Program-made: the position numbers and the translations under genes | Part shown: positions 1-55,800 of the stretch, piece by piece | How the letters are laid out: each line of letters begins with the position of its first letter | Numbering within the stretch: position 1 is the first letter of the stretch | The notes under the pieces: generated by a model | Database searches by the model: none | What the model was told of the DNA's origin: nothing | Seen by the model: the letters and a program-made list of their open reading frames with translations, nothing else | Assembly: GCA_012295275.1 (NCBI GenBank) | Contig: CM022676.1 | Span: 17,181,771 to 17,245,770 of the forward strand | Direction of reading: 5' to 3' | Source: Chrysomallon squamiferum | Taxonomy: Eukaryota > Mollusca > Gastropoda > Neomphalida > Peltospiridae | Length of the DNA stretch: 64,000 nt

Positions 1-1320
1 TTACATATTTAAAAACTGAACAAATCATTTTGCCTCTGTCAAACACAATTACTTAATGTGTGTCCTGATTCCTGTTTTTGTATACATAACATTCTGACTG
101 ACAAAGCTTAATCTTATAATCGGAAAGCTAACTGAATCCAGATTTATACACTGTATAATTATTCCAGATGTAACTCTTTGACAATTCATAAACAGGCAAA
201 CAGACATATATAATATATATTACAAATAATGCAAGTATTTTTTAACCGGACAGCTGACTTAACCCAATTGTGCACGTTGTAGGATTATATCATGGTACGA
301 CTATTTCACAGTTCATAAACAAGAGTACAGACAAAGGATACTATTTAGATATGATTGTTGACACTTAACAAAAGGGTGGACACTCAGATGTAAAATCTGC
401 TAAAATATAACGACTGTTTCTCAGTGCTAAACGCGAACTGACAACTTTAAATATTTTACTATATTTCGCGGGGAAAATAGTTAACAGTAGTGAAAATAGA
501 CATACATTAAATACGTCAAGCTGTATGAGTTGTTCGTCCGTGCTAAACAAATAATAATGCTGTATACTTGTTAAACACGGATTGATGCGAAATTGAAATA
601 TTTTACTGGGGTTTCGTACTTTGCAGTTTCGATGATTCTACACATACGACTTTTGTAGATTAATGTTAATTATTGTGCAGTTATTGTCTCTTTGTTTGTT
701 GTTGTTGTTTTTGTTTGTTTTTAATTATTATTTTATGTTATAGATCGTTAAAGCATACTTAAAGATAATTTTGTAATGCTGTTTTCGTTTTCCAAATATA
801 TCACTGTACATATAATTGTACTCAAATCATACTCGGATACCCAGTATAGCGAATGTGTGTTTGTTTGTTATGTAGGTCAGATAACAAGAGTCTGTCACTG
901 CTGATCTAAATACACAGAGGTATACCTGCGTGCTATTTACGACGATTTGAGAAATTCATTTTTTATACAGCTCTGGACATAAGTGTAGAAATAAATAGGA
1001 AAGCATGAAATCATTTACCTGTATCAATATTCAAGATAAATAATAACATGTTCAATAGCAAAAATAACGAGAAAAACAATAATAATATATTATAAAACAT
1101 GATCAGAAAAGGTAAACATTTAAATTCTTGAACGTTATCTTCTTCTTCTACTTCTTCTTCCTCTTTTTCAGTTATTAACACGCAGGTCAGAACATCGTTT
1201 ATCGACAAACCAGTGAAATACATTCTATATTCAAATTTTGTGAATTAGATTCATAGCAAATTTAAATCATAAACAGAGACGGGGTAGAAAAATATCTCAG
1301 AAAAGTAAACAGCAAATCTT
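1..1320 (-). repeat. Degenerate copy of the receptor 5'-flank segment
   Basis: Bases 1-110 match the upstream flank of the signal exons at 4.14-4.24, 45.30, 49.33, 52.75 and 54.85 kb (shared words around TCTGTCAAACAC and GATTCCT). The matching signal exon would lie just left of the window. Bases 840-1000 recur at 1988-2130, about 23.86-23.94, 45.89-46.01 and 55.38-55.44 kb; bases 1140-1350 recur at 51.02-51.25 kb. No intact gene seen. Confidence 0.6.
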
Positions 1321-1356
1321 TGCTATCAGGATTCCCTGTGTTTACCCTGAAAGTCA

Positions 1357-1394
<38 letters not shown>

Positions 1395-1423
1395 GAAGAA
1401 GAAGAATAATAATAATAATAATA
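1357..1423. repeat. TAA/AAG microsatellite
   Basis: Uninterrupted AAT repeats broken by a short AAG run. More TAA and TGA repeats follow at 2208-2290 and 2327-2360. Confidence 0.9.
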
Positions 1424-2204
1424 GACAATCACAGTCAGTAAGAATATAAATTATGTTCTTAATTATGTGGCACCCACGTGTATATATATACAATTGAAAA
1501 TCTCGCACAGACAAGAATTATATTTTGTCTCAAAATAAGTTTTAAATGTTCTGCTGCATGTTAACTGTATACGTCTTAATAGCTCGTTTTCTAAAACGTG
1601 AATATTTATTATTTAGATCAGACAGCAACAGCTCAGTACTGCTATCGCGATAGCTAGATGTATGCTACTTTGACTTGTGATCTACACCGACAAAATTCTA
1701 CAAGCTTCTTTTAACTATTTTTGTTATTATTTTGTTATTATTATTATTATTTTTTATTATATATTTATAATTTATCATCGAATTGAAACGAAAGAAAATA
1801 TTCAGTGTGCAATCTACGCATTTATTCTACAACTAGCAGATTCTATACACTTATTTTAATTATTCTTTTGCTTATTTTGTTTAACCATATCAATTAGCAA
1901 GTATCTTGGAAGTAAAATACAGAGTCATTCATCTGAAACCGATTTAAACTCCTAACACAACCTGCTCAAATGATACTCGTGTAACCAGTATAGCGAGTGC
2001 GTGTTTGTTTCTTACATAGGTCAGATTAAACAGTGTGTATGACGAGACAAAAAGGTATATTTGCGACGATCTGGAAAATTCATTGTTAATACTCCGGACA
2101 TAAGGCAGAAATAAACAGTAAACATTACTTGCATTTGTCTACATTTGTCAGAAGATAAATAACTGCAACTGATCAGTAACAATAACAGTAATAAAGACGA
2201 TAAC

Positions 2205-2237
<33 letters not shown>

Positions 2238-4068
2238 TCAAATGATGATGATAATAATAACAAAAATGATGATAATGATGATGATGATGGGGCTAGCAGC
2301 TCTAATGGCACCATATATAAATAAGTAAATAATAATAATAATAATAATAATAACGATAATAATTATAATATAGATACCAAAGTTTCAAATGAGAAATGTT
2401 TGCTTGAAGTACTTTTATGTCAGCATCAAGGACCACAGCCACAACAACAATAATTAAAAACAGATAAATAATAATAGTAAATACGTCATATAATTATAAT
2501 CTCTTTAAATTGTTTTAATGTCGTTGAACTCTTTCCAAATGACAACTTTCTGTTTGATTTATTTAATTTTTTTTTTTTCAGTGTAATAATCTCGTTAACA
2601 AAACACATCGTCTACTATTGGAAAAGTGACTGGACTCACATATTACAGGTCACGGTTCTAGGGTTGTCAGGTGTCACTTTACAGGGGCAAAGTCAGACAA
2701 AAGCTATAAAGAAGCCGAGCAACTTGTTAAGGGTACTGCTTAATTGTTTGATGCAGTTGTACTGTATATTTTTTTGAAATTTTCTATTATTCTATAGCTG
2801 TTTAATTGAATATGCATAGTCAGAAACCAGTAAAAAAGATACAGTAATAATATCTATCAGTGATAATGCCACCTTGAAACATTAAATAAACAGCACTGTA
2901 CCACAAAGTACAAATATATATATTATCTCCGAAATAGATTTATAATTACACAAAACAAAATAAATCAAACTAAATTGTTACGAAACCTATTTAAAACACA
3001 GAGTCATTCAGTTGAAACCTGCTTAATGACAAAATTGATAACCGGAGAATCAAAATGATAATTTATTTAAAATGTTTAAGTCGTTTGTATTAAACATATA
3101 GATACTTAGAAACACATACCACACTGCATAATTACAGCATGAAGACAAATAAGAATAAAATATTATTAAATCTCAAACTCATTACTTATGACCAAAGTTT
3201 CAGTGGTTCTCCGCAGATACCTCTGAGTAGATCGAAGGTAAACACGGGCTCTGCAAGAACCCACTTGTTTCGACAAGGCGTATTATTTTCAAAAACAGTT
3301 TTTCTTGTTGCCGGTCTATTTCATATCCCCCCCCAAACAAATTTAACGAGTGCGGAATGAAAGAGCCAAAGCATTTATGCCTGGTTTTAAAAGTTTGATT
3401 TTACAGTAACTTAAGCTGTATCCAACAATAGTATAACCTCATGACATGACAGTATATTAAACCATTAAATAGTGTCAGCACGTCTCTATTACGTATGTTT
3501 TATTACTGAACTCAAAATGTAATAGATTCTGCAACTTTTATATTGTGAGTTGATTTCAAGATCACGTGGTAACAAAGTCAAATGTAAAGTAAAAAAAAGG
3601 TGTTAAAGGTTACACACTTTTAGTTGTACATGTTAAGGAAATAACGGCACATTTGGAATCCCTATCAGCTTAGCGTACCAATGAAATACTTTCATCCAAA
3701 ACGATCCACTGTTTACCAGATATCAGGTCTGAAAATCTGTTATGACAATGTCAAAATTCGAGGGTCAATAATACTAAGGAAATATATTTACCATTTAAGC
3801 AATAACGTCCTATATATGAAAGTTAATCAGTGAATCTTTTGTTCATGCAGTTTAAGCCATTACTCAGACAACGATTCTCATTTTAGAACATACATCTATG
3901 TTTGACTGGTTATGAGATTTAAATAAAACGGACAGGGTAAAAGAGAAATTCGATTTAACCGAGAATTATCCATGTGAATGCAAATTTTATTGTCATAATT
4001 ATTAAGTAGTTCACTCTTTATACGTATATTAATAAAAAAATAAAAAATAAAAAATAAAACTGACATAC
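1424..4068 (-). repeat. Segmental duplicate of 46.5-49.3 kb and 51.0-52.7 kb
   Basis: Several anchors are colinear: 2370-2460 with 51.37-51.45 kb, 2486-2545 with 51.48-51.54 kb, 2940-3290 with 46.56-46.89 kb, and 3600-3900 with 48.65-48.95 and 52.08-52.35 kb. All precede a signal exon in minus-strand downstream order. I see no coding exon in it. Confidence 0.6.
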
Positions 4069-4126
4069 CTGAAACGACTGTAGATATTAGAAATGAGTAA
4101 ATCCATATATACTGAAAGAAAGACAT
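4069..4126 (-). CDS. Second intact signal-peptide exon (neighbouring paralogue or alternative)
   Basis: Encodes MSFFQYIWIYSFLISTVVS plus one base, 58 nt, with a GTATGT donor in phase 1: same length and design as 52685-52742. No SRCR exon lies between it and the left edge, and it is downstream of the large gene, so it probably starts a tandem paralogue to the left. It could also be an orphan. Confidence 0.55.
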
Positions 4127-4202
4127 TTCTTTTATAAAAACTGTACAGATCATTTTGCCCCGCTCAAACACAACTACTGTGATTTAGATCCTGATTCCTT
4201 TC

Positions 4203-4208
4203 TTTATA
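4203..4208 (-). promoter_or_regulatory. TATAAA upstream of the 4.1-kb signal exon
   Basis: TATAAA on the minus strand lies about 80 bases upstream of the ATG at 4126, matching the layout at 52.8 kb. Confidence 0.4.
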
Positions 4209-5942
4209 TGCATAGCTCGTTGACTGACGAATGCAAATTTACAAGTGGCGCATGTCAGAATGACATAAAAGCAAAGTACTTATGTTAGTTATTCGTGTTT
4301 ATTTATCGACCAATTTATATACCGTGTGCCTATATCCACCAATATGACGTCTATCTATCTTTATTTATTTATTTAAAATAGTTTGTCAGTTTGTATACTC
4401 TAGAAACCCAAATCAACATAAGGTACGTGTGTGTTTAAGTGTGATAGTGTGTGTGAATGTGTATGATAGAGATTATATGAACACTGATTCATTTGTAATG
4501 GCTATTCTGATATAAACTTCTATCTTGATTCGATCAATTCTGATAACTATTTCAGCGAATTCGGGATTCGAGATATAGTTTCATTGCTACTAACAAAAAT
4601 ACTAGAGGTATTGTGTCTTTATGGGATAGCTGTCTCAACATTTCTGTATATTGAACCGGTCGTTTCAAAAATAAGAGAAAAAAAATAAAGTTTTTACTTT
4701 CTTTTTGTTATAGAATATGTTTAGTACGGAAAGTGGTTTCGCTAATTATCACTAGACGAAACATGCATAATCAAAAACAATTTTTTTCAGTATAGCCTCT
4801 TTGCTCATTTTCTTGACTATTTAAAAACAAAATAATGACCTGTATGTTCTACAGTGTGCTACAGAACTTTTTTCAAAAGAGGTAAAGCTCATTCATGACG
4901 GGAATTACCATGCTACCAGTGTAACAAAACACTGGAAAATACTAGGCAAATTCGATGTGATATTTTGTCTCTGAATATTTAGTTAAGTCATCAGATTACA
5001 TCATGCTCTTGATCATGCATTAAAATTATTTTATCATCAGAGGCAGTACAGCATATTTTGGGGGTACCAATTTAATAGTCATCTCAGTTGCTAGGAGATC
5101 AATCCCTTCTGAATCTTGATACCGTGGTATTGTCCTGATACTGGATCAGCCAAAATGGAATAAAACAGTTTAGTAGTATCCAGAACAAATTTAGATTACT
5201 TTTCTCCATCAGTACATTTTAAGTAAATTTTGGCATGCATATATACAAACACAGAAACACACAAATATGTAGACAATGACATGAACATAGGTTAAGAAAC
5301 AGGCACACACAGACGTGAATTTATTGAGATCTGACAGACAGTTAGAATAGTCTGCTGTGCTCAAAGCCACACTAAGCAAATTTTATTCTCGTAAATAACA
5401 CCCACATATACCTTTGTTCACTATTTTGTTTCTCACGTGCATAAATGACACCTGGCAGATTTAACTTTATATATCGATCTTGGTATACTGAAATTTCGGA
5501 AAGATAAGCATATTGGAATTATCTTTACGTAACCTGTAATGTTTTAAAGGAGAACCCTTTCATAATAAGTAGACAAACATTAAATGCTATACAAAATTAA
5601 GCTCTAAAATAGTAGCTTTGGTTTGAATGATTATGAGTTTGACCCTATATCTAGTGACAACAAAAGCTAGTTCAATGGTCGTTAATTTATTTGTATTAAC
5701 TTTGTGTACTTGAGTTAAACCATCTGATTTGTGTAGTATTTGTTTCATCATCATCATCATCATCATCATCATCTCATTATAATGAACGACATTACATTAT
5801 CGATACTTTGTTTTTAATATCTTCATCCTTAAAAATATCTCTCTTTGTGTGTCCCTCTCTGTGCCCCTCTATCTGCTATTAAATTCGTTTTTGTATTTAA
5901 CTTAATATTATGATTATATTCTTATTTATTTATGTGTTAAGA

Positions 5943-5998
<56 letters not shown>

Positions 5999-6193
5999 GA
6001 TTATGAACCATAATCCAGGGGACCATTTCAGATAATATTATTTTTTTCTCGAGCAGTAATGAATAATTAAACATATATCCTAAGTCTAAACCAAAAATCA
6101 CTTACTGAATTTATATATTATAATCAGTTTTGATTTTGAATAAAAGTAAAGACTTGAACAATAAAATTAAAACTATTCTGAATTTTGCTGCAG
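4209..6193. other. Non-coding; 5' flank copy then unique AT-rich DNA
   Basis: 4240-5060 resembles 53.0-53.75 kb and 56.15-56.7 kb (for example GGGAATTAC...GCTAC near 4900, 53600 and 56465). A TAA microsatellite lies at 5943-5995 and an ATC run near 5748-5772. I see no gene. Confidence 0.55.
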
Positions 6194-6289
6194 CCACAAC
6201 CCATCATAGTACACGATGTGGTGGTGAGATTGCTGCTGTTGCTATCAATGTCTGTGGTGTTGGTGTCGCTTACAGATCAGGAGTTTCAG
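6194..6289 (+). pseudogene. Lone exon like furin/proprotein convertase S8 catalytic-His region
   Basis: Between a TGCTGCAG acceptor and CAG/GTATGA donor (96 nt, phase 1-1) the plus strand reads THHSTRCGGEIAAVAINVCG and then VGVAYRSGVSG. Furin-type convertases have HGTRC(A/G)GE around the catalytic His, followed by a CGVGVAY stretch; here G after His is S. No flanking convertase exon is recognisable, so it is either an isolated duplicated exon or part of a gene with distant exons. The similarity is recognised by eye. Confidence 0.6.
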
Positions 6290-7300
6290 GTATGAATTAA
6301 ATATTTGATGTATAAAACGTAAAGCGATAGATATAGACGTAGTTAAGTTGTTCAAAAGTTCTCACGGGAAGAAAAATATAATGACAAATAATATATCTCT
6401 CTCTGTTGACCTCTCCTTTGTTGTATGCATACAAAAACATTCATACATTCACACTTTCCATTATTGTAGAGCTGGCTTACGTCCAAACATTATATTCATA
6501 ACAAAAAATTATAATGGATATATTTTGTATACCAGATTTTTATAACAGTAGTTACATGAACCATGCATATTTATTGTTAACGAACATTTGTGATGGTGTC
6601 TTTTAAATTATATTTAAAAGTATAGGTTTGCGTATTTACAGGGGGGAGTGTTTTGGGGAGGTGTAACACAATTCAGGAAGTTCTGGCTGGGGAGAATGGA
6701 TTTCATCAGTCGTATTGTAAGACTCCGCGTGGTTCGGAATAAACACACTGTTGACTTCTCTCTCAGACAGAGGGTTAAATCTTCCCTTTCTCTGTGCTTT
6801 AAGAGACGAAACACAGCTGTCAGTTTTGAAACTTGTCTGCTGCTACAGAAGTTCTTCATAAACCTTTTCTCCAGATTTCTGGAAACAAAGACGTTTATAT
6901 TGGATATTATAAATGACATTACACGACATAATTTTTGTTTTGTATATTTTATTTGTAGTGTGTGACAAGCGTTCGCGATACACCTTTCACACACTACACA
7001 TAAACTAGACAAAACTAAATTTCTGTCGCGTAATGTCATATGTAATACCCAATATAAACGTTTTTGCTTTCAGAAAGAGAGATAAAAGATCTGTTAGCTT
7101 TTGATTGATAATAAAAGCTTCTTCTTTCACAATACGAGGTAAGTTTCGTACAACTAGGACACAGAAAAGACTTCAAATCTTCCGTTCATAGAATTTTTAT
7201 TCAGATTCGACCTCGAATACAAAACTCACTAAAAATAGCGGACAATACATGAAAATGCTTTGGAGAATCTAATAGTAATGTAGCACAAACACACGCAGGT
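6290..7300. other. Unrecognised higher-complexity stretch
   Basis: 6614-7039 is open on the minus strand (141 codons) and partly open on the plus strand (6648-6965). Composition is less repetitive than the surroundings, but I recognise no family or splice structure on either strand. It may be a decayed element. Confidence 0.2.
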
Positions 7301-8118
7301 GCGCATAATCGACTGCAGTAAAGGATATATATATGTTTATATATATATATATATATATATATAACCTATACAAAGGTAAATATCTATTATGGAGAGTTCT
7401 TGACCTGTAAATATATACACTGATAAAACAATAAATGGCTGTAACAATTCTATATAAAATTTGATGTGTTTTAAACTATAGATTTTGTATTAACAATTTA
7501 ATTTATACAAATCAAATTTAAACATTAATATAATTTTAATTTATATACATATACATAGACACAAACACACACATATATATGTGTGGGTGTATGTCTATCG
7601 TTTTTATATATGTCTTTATGTATGTGAATATACTCAGCCTGGCGATCACACCTGTAAATACTCAGAAACTTACACGCACACAATCACAATACATACAGTA
7701 AATATGTATCTATGTGCGTGTGTGTGCATTTGTAGATGTGACTGCGAAACTGACAAAACACGCACACACGCACACACCATGCCACACACACACTTTCCAA
7801 GCCAATACTTCAACTCTAAGCTCAATGTGCAAACCGAAAACATAGGAAATGTCTGCGGACGTCGGTGAAAACAGCAGAATCGAAGGAAAAATAGAAGCAA
7901 CCGGAGAGTAAAAAATTGAAAGCTGATTTAGTTTGTCACACTGAACTCACTGTATCTTCACCGCCAATTAACGGAACTTTACAATTTAAAAACTGCCTTT
8001 AAAATTTCGTCATCGCGTACTTTCCTGTAAATTGGTATTACTGAGGTCAAACAGAACTTTAAGTGTTAGCATATATCGGTAGTTAATGATAGCTTATTAA
8101 CTGATGGTAATTTCAAGG

Positions 8119-8173
<55 letters not shown>

Positions 8174-8340
8174 TCCGTTAATAAAATATCTGTAGTTAAT
8201 ATACGTAATAGAAATGCATCTAACGAAACAAAGATTTAATATATAGTGTGTGGTTGAGTGGGAGTGCGTGTGTGTATGTGTGTATGTATGCATGTTTAGA
8301 CACGCATATGTACATACATACGCATACATCCATCCGTTAA
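7301..8340. repeat. AT and CA/TG microsatellite-rich stretch
   Basis: AT repeats at 7338-7363 and 8120-8171; CA/GT-rich segments at 7555-7600, 7670-7800 and 8250-8330. Nothing else seen. Confidence 0.75.
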
Positions 8341-8429
8341 TATTATAATCAAGGATAAAAAAAAATATGGTTTGTTGTTTTATTGTTCCAATGTGTTATT
8401 AACGAGTTTTAGTTACTTCACGAAATAAA

Positions 8430-8925
8430 GTTGCCTATTTCTAATAATACATTTTTTCTTTAAAGTTACCACGTACAATTCTAATTTTTATTTAATGTTG
8501 CACTACATATTCCTAATAGGACATTTTTGTTTAAGTTTCACTGTATGTTTCTAAAAATAAGTTTTTGCTTAAAGTTAAACTGTACATTTTCTAATAATAC
8601 GTATTTTTAAATTGATCCTTTATGTTTTGTAATAATACGAGTTTTGTTCAAAGTCATTCTGCTGGGTTTTTTTCTGGGGGGTTCTAATAATACGCTTTTG
8701 TTTAAAGTCTTAACCAATATTTTTAATAATACGTGTTTTATTTAAATTTATCCTGTATATTTTCTTATAATATTACATTAATATTAAATAACGTTTTTAT
8801 TTAAAGTTATTTTGTATATTTTCTACTTATACGTTTTTGTTTAAACTTATCCTGTATATTTTCTAAAAGTACGTCCTTGTTTAAAGGTTCACTGCGTATT
8901 TCTAATAAAACGTTTATTTATCTTT
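8430..8925. repeat. Diverged minisatellite, about 40-bp unit
   Basis: About 12 degenerate units of the form TCTAATAATACG, then TTTTTGTTTAAAGTT, then a 10-15 base pyrimidine/AT tail such as ATCCTGTATATT. Units vary from roughly 31 to 59 bases. Not coding. Confidence 0.7.
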
Positions 8926-10039
8926 TAAATGATAAAGTTGTAAATTATTATGAAGAGAAATGTGTCATTCAGATATATGTGTAACATATAACTGATTATA
9001 CCAAACTAATTGAGTATCACTGTATAGACCGGTTTTCACCAGTGATTTGACAGCTACAACATGTTACAGTTATGTTTACAGAAATGTTACGACTGTTTAA
9101 GGCTATAGTAAGTTCGAATGCAATTCAGTGTTTAGTTGATTGTTTTGACGTCCGCTAGATGAGGTAATATTTAAATAGCATCGACTTGAAGACGATAGCC
9201 ATGCGAGAAGCATAACAGGATTAAGAAGGGCAGCACATTTTGTAAATTTGATTGTTGTGGAAATGTTTAGGACATATTGTTGTTACAGGCAAATGCATGT
9301 GACATGTCGTTACATAACTCTTGTAGTAAGTAAACAAAGGATATTTGTTATAATGCTCATCACTGAGTTTTTATTTTTATTTCATTGTATGCTATTTTAT
9401 TTATTTTCAATTTTATTTTGCTATGACGACAAACAATAAAACTATATGTTTGTTGCACCGCATTATGTTCGGTGCATAATAATCAAGTAACTTTTTCTTA
9501 AAATACTGCTTCTTATCTCTAGTATCTCATCATCATTATAATTTACTGTCCTCAAGAAGATATCAAGTCCGAGATATCAACGCCACACATTTTTCGTACT
9601 AGACTTTGTTTAATGAGAATCTTACTAGACACACTTAATCACAATTCTATTAGATATACTTTAAGCAGAATCATAATAGACACAGTTAGTCAAAATTTTA
9701 CTAGACTGTAGTTGTAGCACATAAACTATACCAAGAAACACTGTATACTACATATATTGTCCTGATGTAAACATAACACGAGTATCGAACCCACATATAT
9801 ATATATATTTTTTTTTTTTAATGGCTCTAAAGACGTTCTTGTATGAAAAGAAAAATACATATTTAACTAGCTTTCGAGAATAATAAAGTTATATAATGGT
9901 GAATATGTGTTATAATTTTTTTCCTATATATGCATATCTGAGTGTGTCCGTGTGTGTATGTGTGTGTGTGTATGTGTGATAAAAGTGAAAAAATAAGCTG
10001 TTTCAATGTTTTAAGTAAACACATTAATAAAGAGATGTA
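8926..10039. other. 3' flank of the receptor gene
   Basis: AT-rich. A small tandem array at 9597-9715 has about four units of ~27 bases built on ACTAGACACACTTAATCA. A short AT run and T tract lie at about 9797-9822, and GT repeats at 9950-9980. No exon recognised. Confidence 0.5.
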
Positions 10040-52742
<42,703 letters not shown>

Positions 52743-52817
52743 TTCTTAATTAAGAACTGTCTACATCAGTCTGTCTGCATCAAACACGACTACTTTAATT
52801 CAGATGCTTATTGCTAG

Positions 52818-52826
52818 CTTTATATA
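52818..52826 (-). promoter_or_regulatory. Candidate TATA box of the receptor gene
   Basis: The minus strand reads TATATAAAG about 75-85 bases upstream of the ATG at 52742. The segment copy at 4.2 kb has a TATAAA at the same distance from its own signal exon, so the element is conserved between the two copies with intact coding. The copy at 49.4 kb keeps TATAAAT but has a broken exon; the 45.3-kb and 54.8-kb copies have lost a clear TATA. Confidence 0.45.
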
Positions 52827-52829
52827 CAT

Positions 52830-55800
52830 TGCACGTTGACTGACGCAGTTTATTTGGTAATCATACACCTGTTTGTTACTAGTAGCTGAACTGTAACGTT
52901 TGACAGATGAGATAAATTTAAAAAAAAAAGAATATAAAAGTGACATTGTCAAGAATAGCGAAGGGAACCTATCTTTGTGGTAGTCTGTCTACCGGTCTCT
53001 CTATTCATCTTGATATGTCTATCTGTCTGTCTGTCTGTCTATTCATATGTGTGTCTGTCTCTATATCTACCTATGTATATTTATTTACTCAAAGTCGTTT
53101 GTCATTATGTATACTTCAGATACTTTGATACTTGTGTGAAAGTGTCTAAATTCGATTGCACAGATACGAAATTATGAACAGATACGAAATACATTCGTCA
53201 TTTCTGTTATATAGTTGACAAAGTTTCAAATATTTTTAAGACACAGTTTCATGTTTTCTGACAACGTGATATTTTTCAGGTACAGTGATCTGTGATATTC
53301 TATCCCTTGTAAAGTTCATGTTTTAGTTTGATTGCTACTAATACAAATATTGCAAGGGTTTTGTCCTTTCGGGATCGCTGTTCATAATTTTGTGGTAGAA
53401 ATCCGTAAGTCAAAAATGTCTTCACTTCTGTCTTAAGCATTCAGTATTTTACCAATAATTATTCCGTATATTCTCTTTGTTCGTTCCCTAGTCTATATCG
53501 AATAAAAATCAGTTTCCTCAAGAAATAAAATTAACGAATCGTGAGCTGCACAGTGTGATAATCAACTCTTTCCTAGTGACGCTAACTTTATTTATAATGG
53601 GAATTACAAAGCTACGGAAATAATAATTATTTACTGGCAAATCCTTGGTCACTTTCGAATCAGTTTGAAAGTTTGTAAATGTTTTGTTAAGACATCAGAT
53701 CAGCATCATGATCTTGATTTTGTTTTGGAATGCATTTATCATCCCAGCAGTTCACCATATTCTATTTATTTTATGTCAGCGGAATAAGTGTAACATGAGT
53801 CACACGAAATTATGTAACAGTATTTTACAAATGCTTTGTTTCCAGTCTAAATTGTAACTGCTTGTGTTTGTAACTAAAGATTTCAGACAATTTTGAAATA
53901 AGGTTAGTTCGTTTTTCGCATGCCCTTTTTGTGTAACGTACTTCATGCACATATTTATTATTAACCATCTTTTTACAAACGGGAAGAGGTGAACATAACA
54001 ATTTAATACTTAATATCGTCGATTAAACTCTTAAACGTTTCTCTGCAGTAATTCAGGTCATAGAAAACAAACGTTCTTAACGCAGAAAATAGAAAACACA
54101 CATCATCGAACGTCGCACTTGTAAACCAGGAAGTGTTGTCATCCGACCAGTAAAAAAATATTTAAAAGAGAAGATTTTTTTAAGCGATGTGAAAATTAAT
54201 GAAATTAGTAGTATTATTTAAACTCAAACCTTTCGTTTTCATAATTCGTTAATTTATAACGATCGTTCAAACAAAAAATTATCTCGCATACATACGGCCT
54301 GCAAACTTAAATTAAAAGGGTGAATAAATCATACTAATTAAATAAATACATTAATCAATAATTTAAAAATCGTATTAATCAACATATATCTCTCGCTTAG
54401 GATATATCGGCATACAGACTGCTGAAAACACTTTCTTTTACTTTTCTTTATTCAATTTTATTTTTATTTATTTTTAAATCATATTATTTTCATCACATTT
54501 TTTTTCATTTTGTTCAATTTCTTTTTGTTCATCTTTTTGTTCTACAGTTAAGTGAATTATTTAAAGTTTTCTCTCTCAGTTCACGTTAATAATTACGTTC
54601 ATTGCTGATTGCACTTTATTTAAACAACCGCATACACAAGTCTGCCTATTATGCATTCCTGGTGCCATCTACTGTTCCTTCAGGAATTGAAACTTTATAT
54701 TTAGACTAATTTGTTCGCTAAATTCTGTCTGCTTGATGGGCAAATCGAGAATGTTTGTAATTTATATTAAAATAAATATTATCGACTATAGATATAACAA
54801 ATTAAATTTTAAAGAAAGATAAAAAATAAGAAATCGTACTTAGAAACGGAAGAGATAAGTTTGTCTCTGTCAAACGCAAATAGTTTAATTTAGATGCTGA
54901 TTCCTATCATTATATTCATAACATGTTGACTAAATTTAAAATTGTAATCGGAAAGCTAACTTAATCCATCTGTGCACATTGTGGGATTATTCTAGATGTA
55001 ACTGTTTCACAATTCGTAAAACAGACGTTTGACATATTAAAATGCATGAACTGTTCGTTCATGATAAACAACTAATACGGGTGTATACTTGTGTAAAACA
55101 TTTTTGAAGTTTCTTTAAATACTGAGCAAAAGTGATATTTTAAATGTTTGTTATATTTTACAGGGAAATATTCATTTAGTACTTAAAGGTTTCAGTGATG
55201 TGTACAGATATGACTACTGGAGATTAACGTTAATTATTTGCAGGTTCGTCTTTTTTCTTGTTTTATGTTTCAGAACATTGCGTAAAAATAATCTTAAAAT
55301 ATAGTTTTTGTTTTTCAAACATATCATAGAGTTCAGACGATATTCACATGACGTGCATAGGAAGATAAGAGAACAAATCAGTGGTTGTTTGTTATGTACA
55401 CGACACACACAAACGTGTATCCGGGTGTTATTTACGACGATCTGAACAGTTTGTTTGGTAACCGCAGACCTGTTTCAAAGCTTTTAGCAGATAAAATGGA
55501 TCGTATGACATGTGAAATAAAACGTACTGTTATTAAGAATAGTGAAGAAAAATATTCGTTATGGTCTGTCTGTTTACTTTAGCTAACTCTATTTACTTGT
55601 CTCTCTGTCTGTTTGTGTATTCAAGAGTTTGACGTTACATATACTTCAAAAACGCAAGCTAAAATATCCGTGGATACATATGTGTCTAAACGTGATTGCA
55701 GAGAGTTTGCATGTGTGCGTTTGTGGCTAATTCTGTCAACAATGATTTGTATATTTGGGTGTTTAGTTAAAGATATTTTGATCAGAACATCTACACTGAT

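Noticed and set aside
4069-4126. Using the 4.1-kb signal exon as exon 1 of the large receptor
   Set aside because: It lies downstream of the gene's stop on the same strand, so it cannot be its first exon.
6614-7039. 141-codon minus-strand open frame
   Set aside because: No recognisable domain, overlaps an open frame on the other strand, and has no splice context; kept only as an unrecognised stretch.
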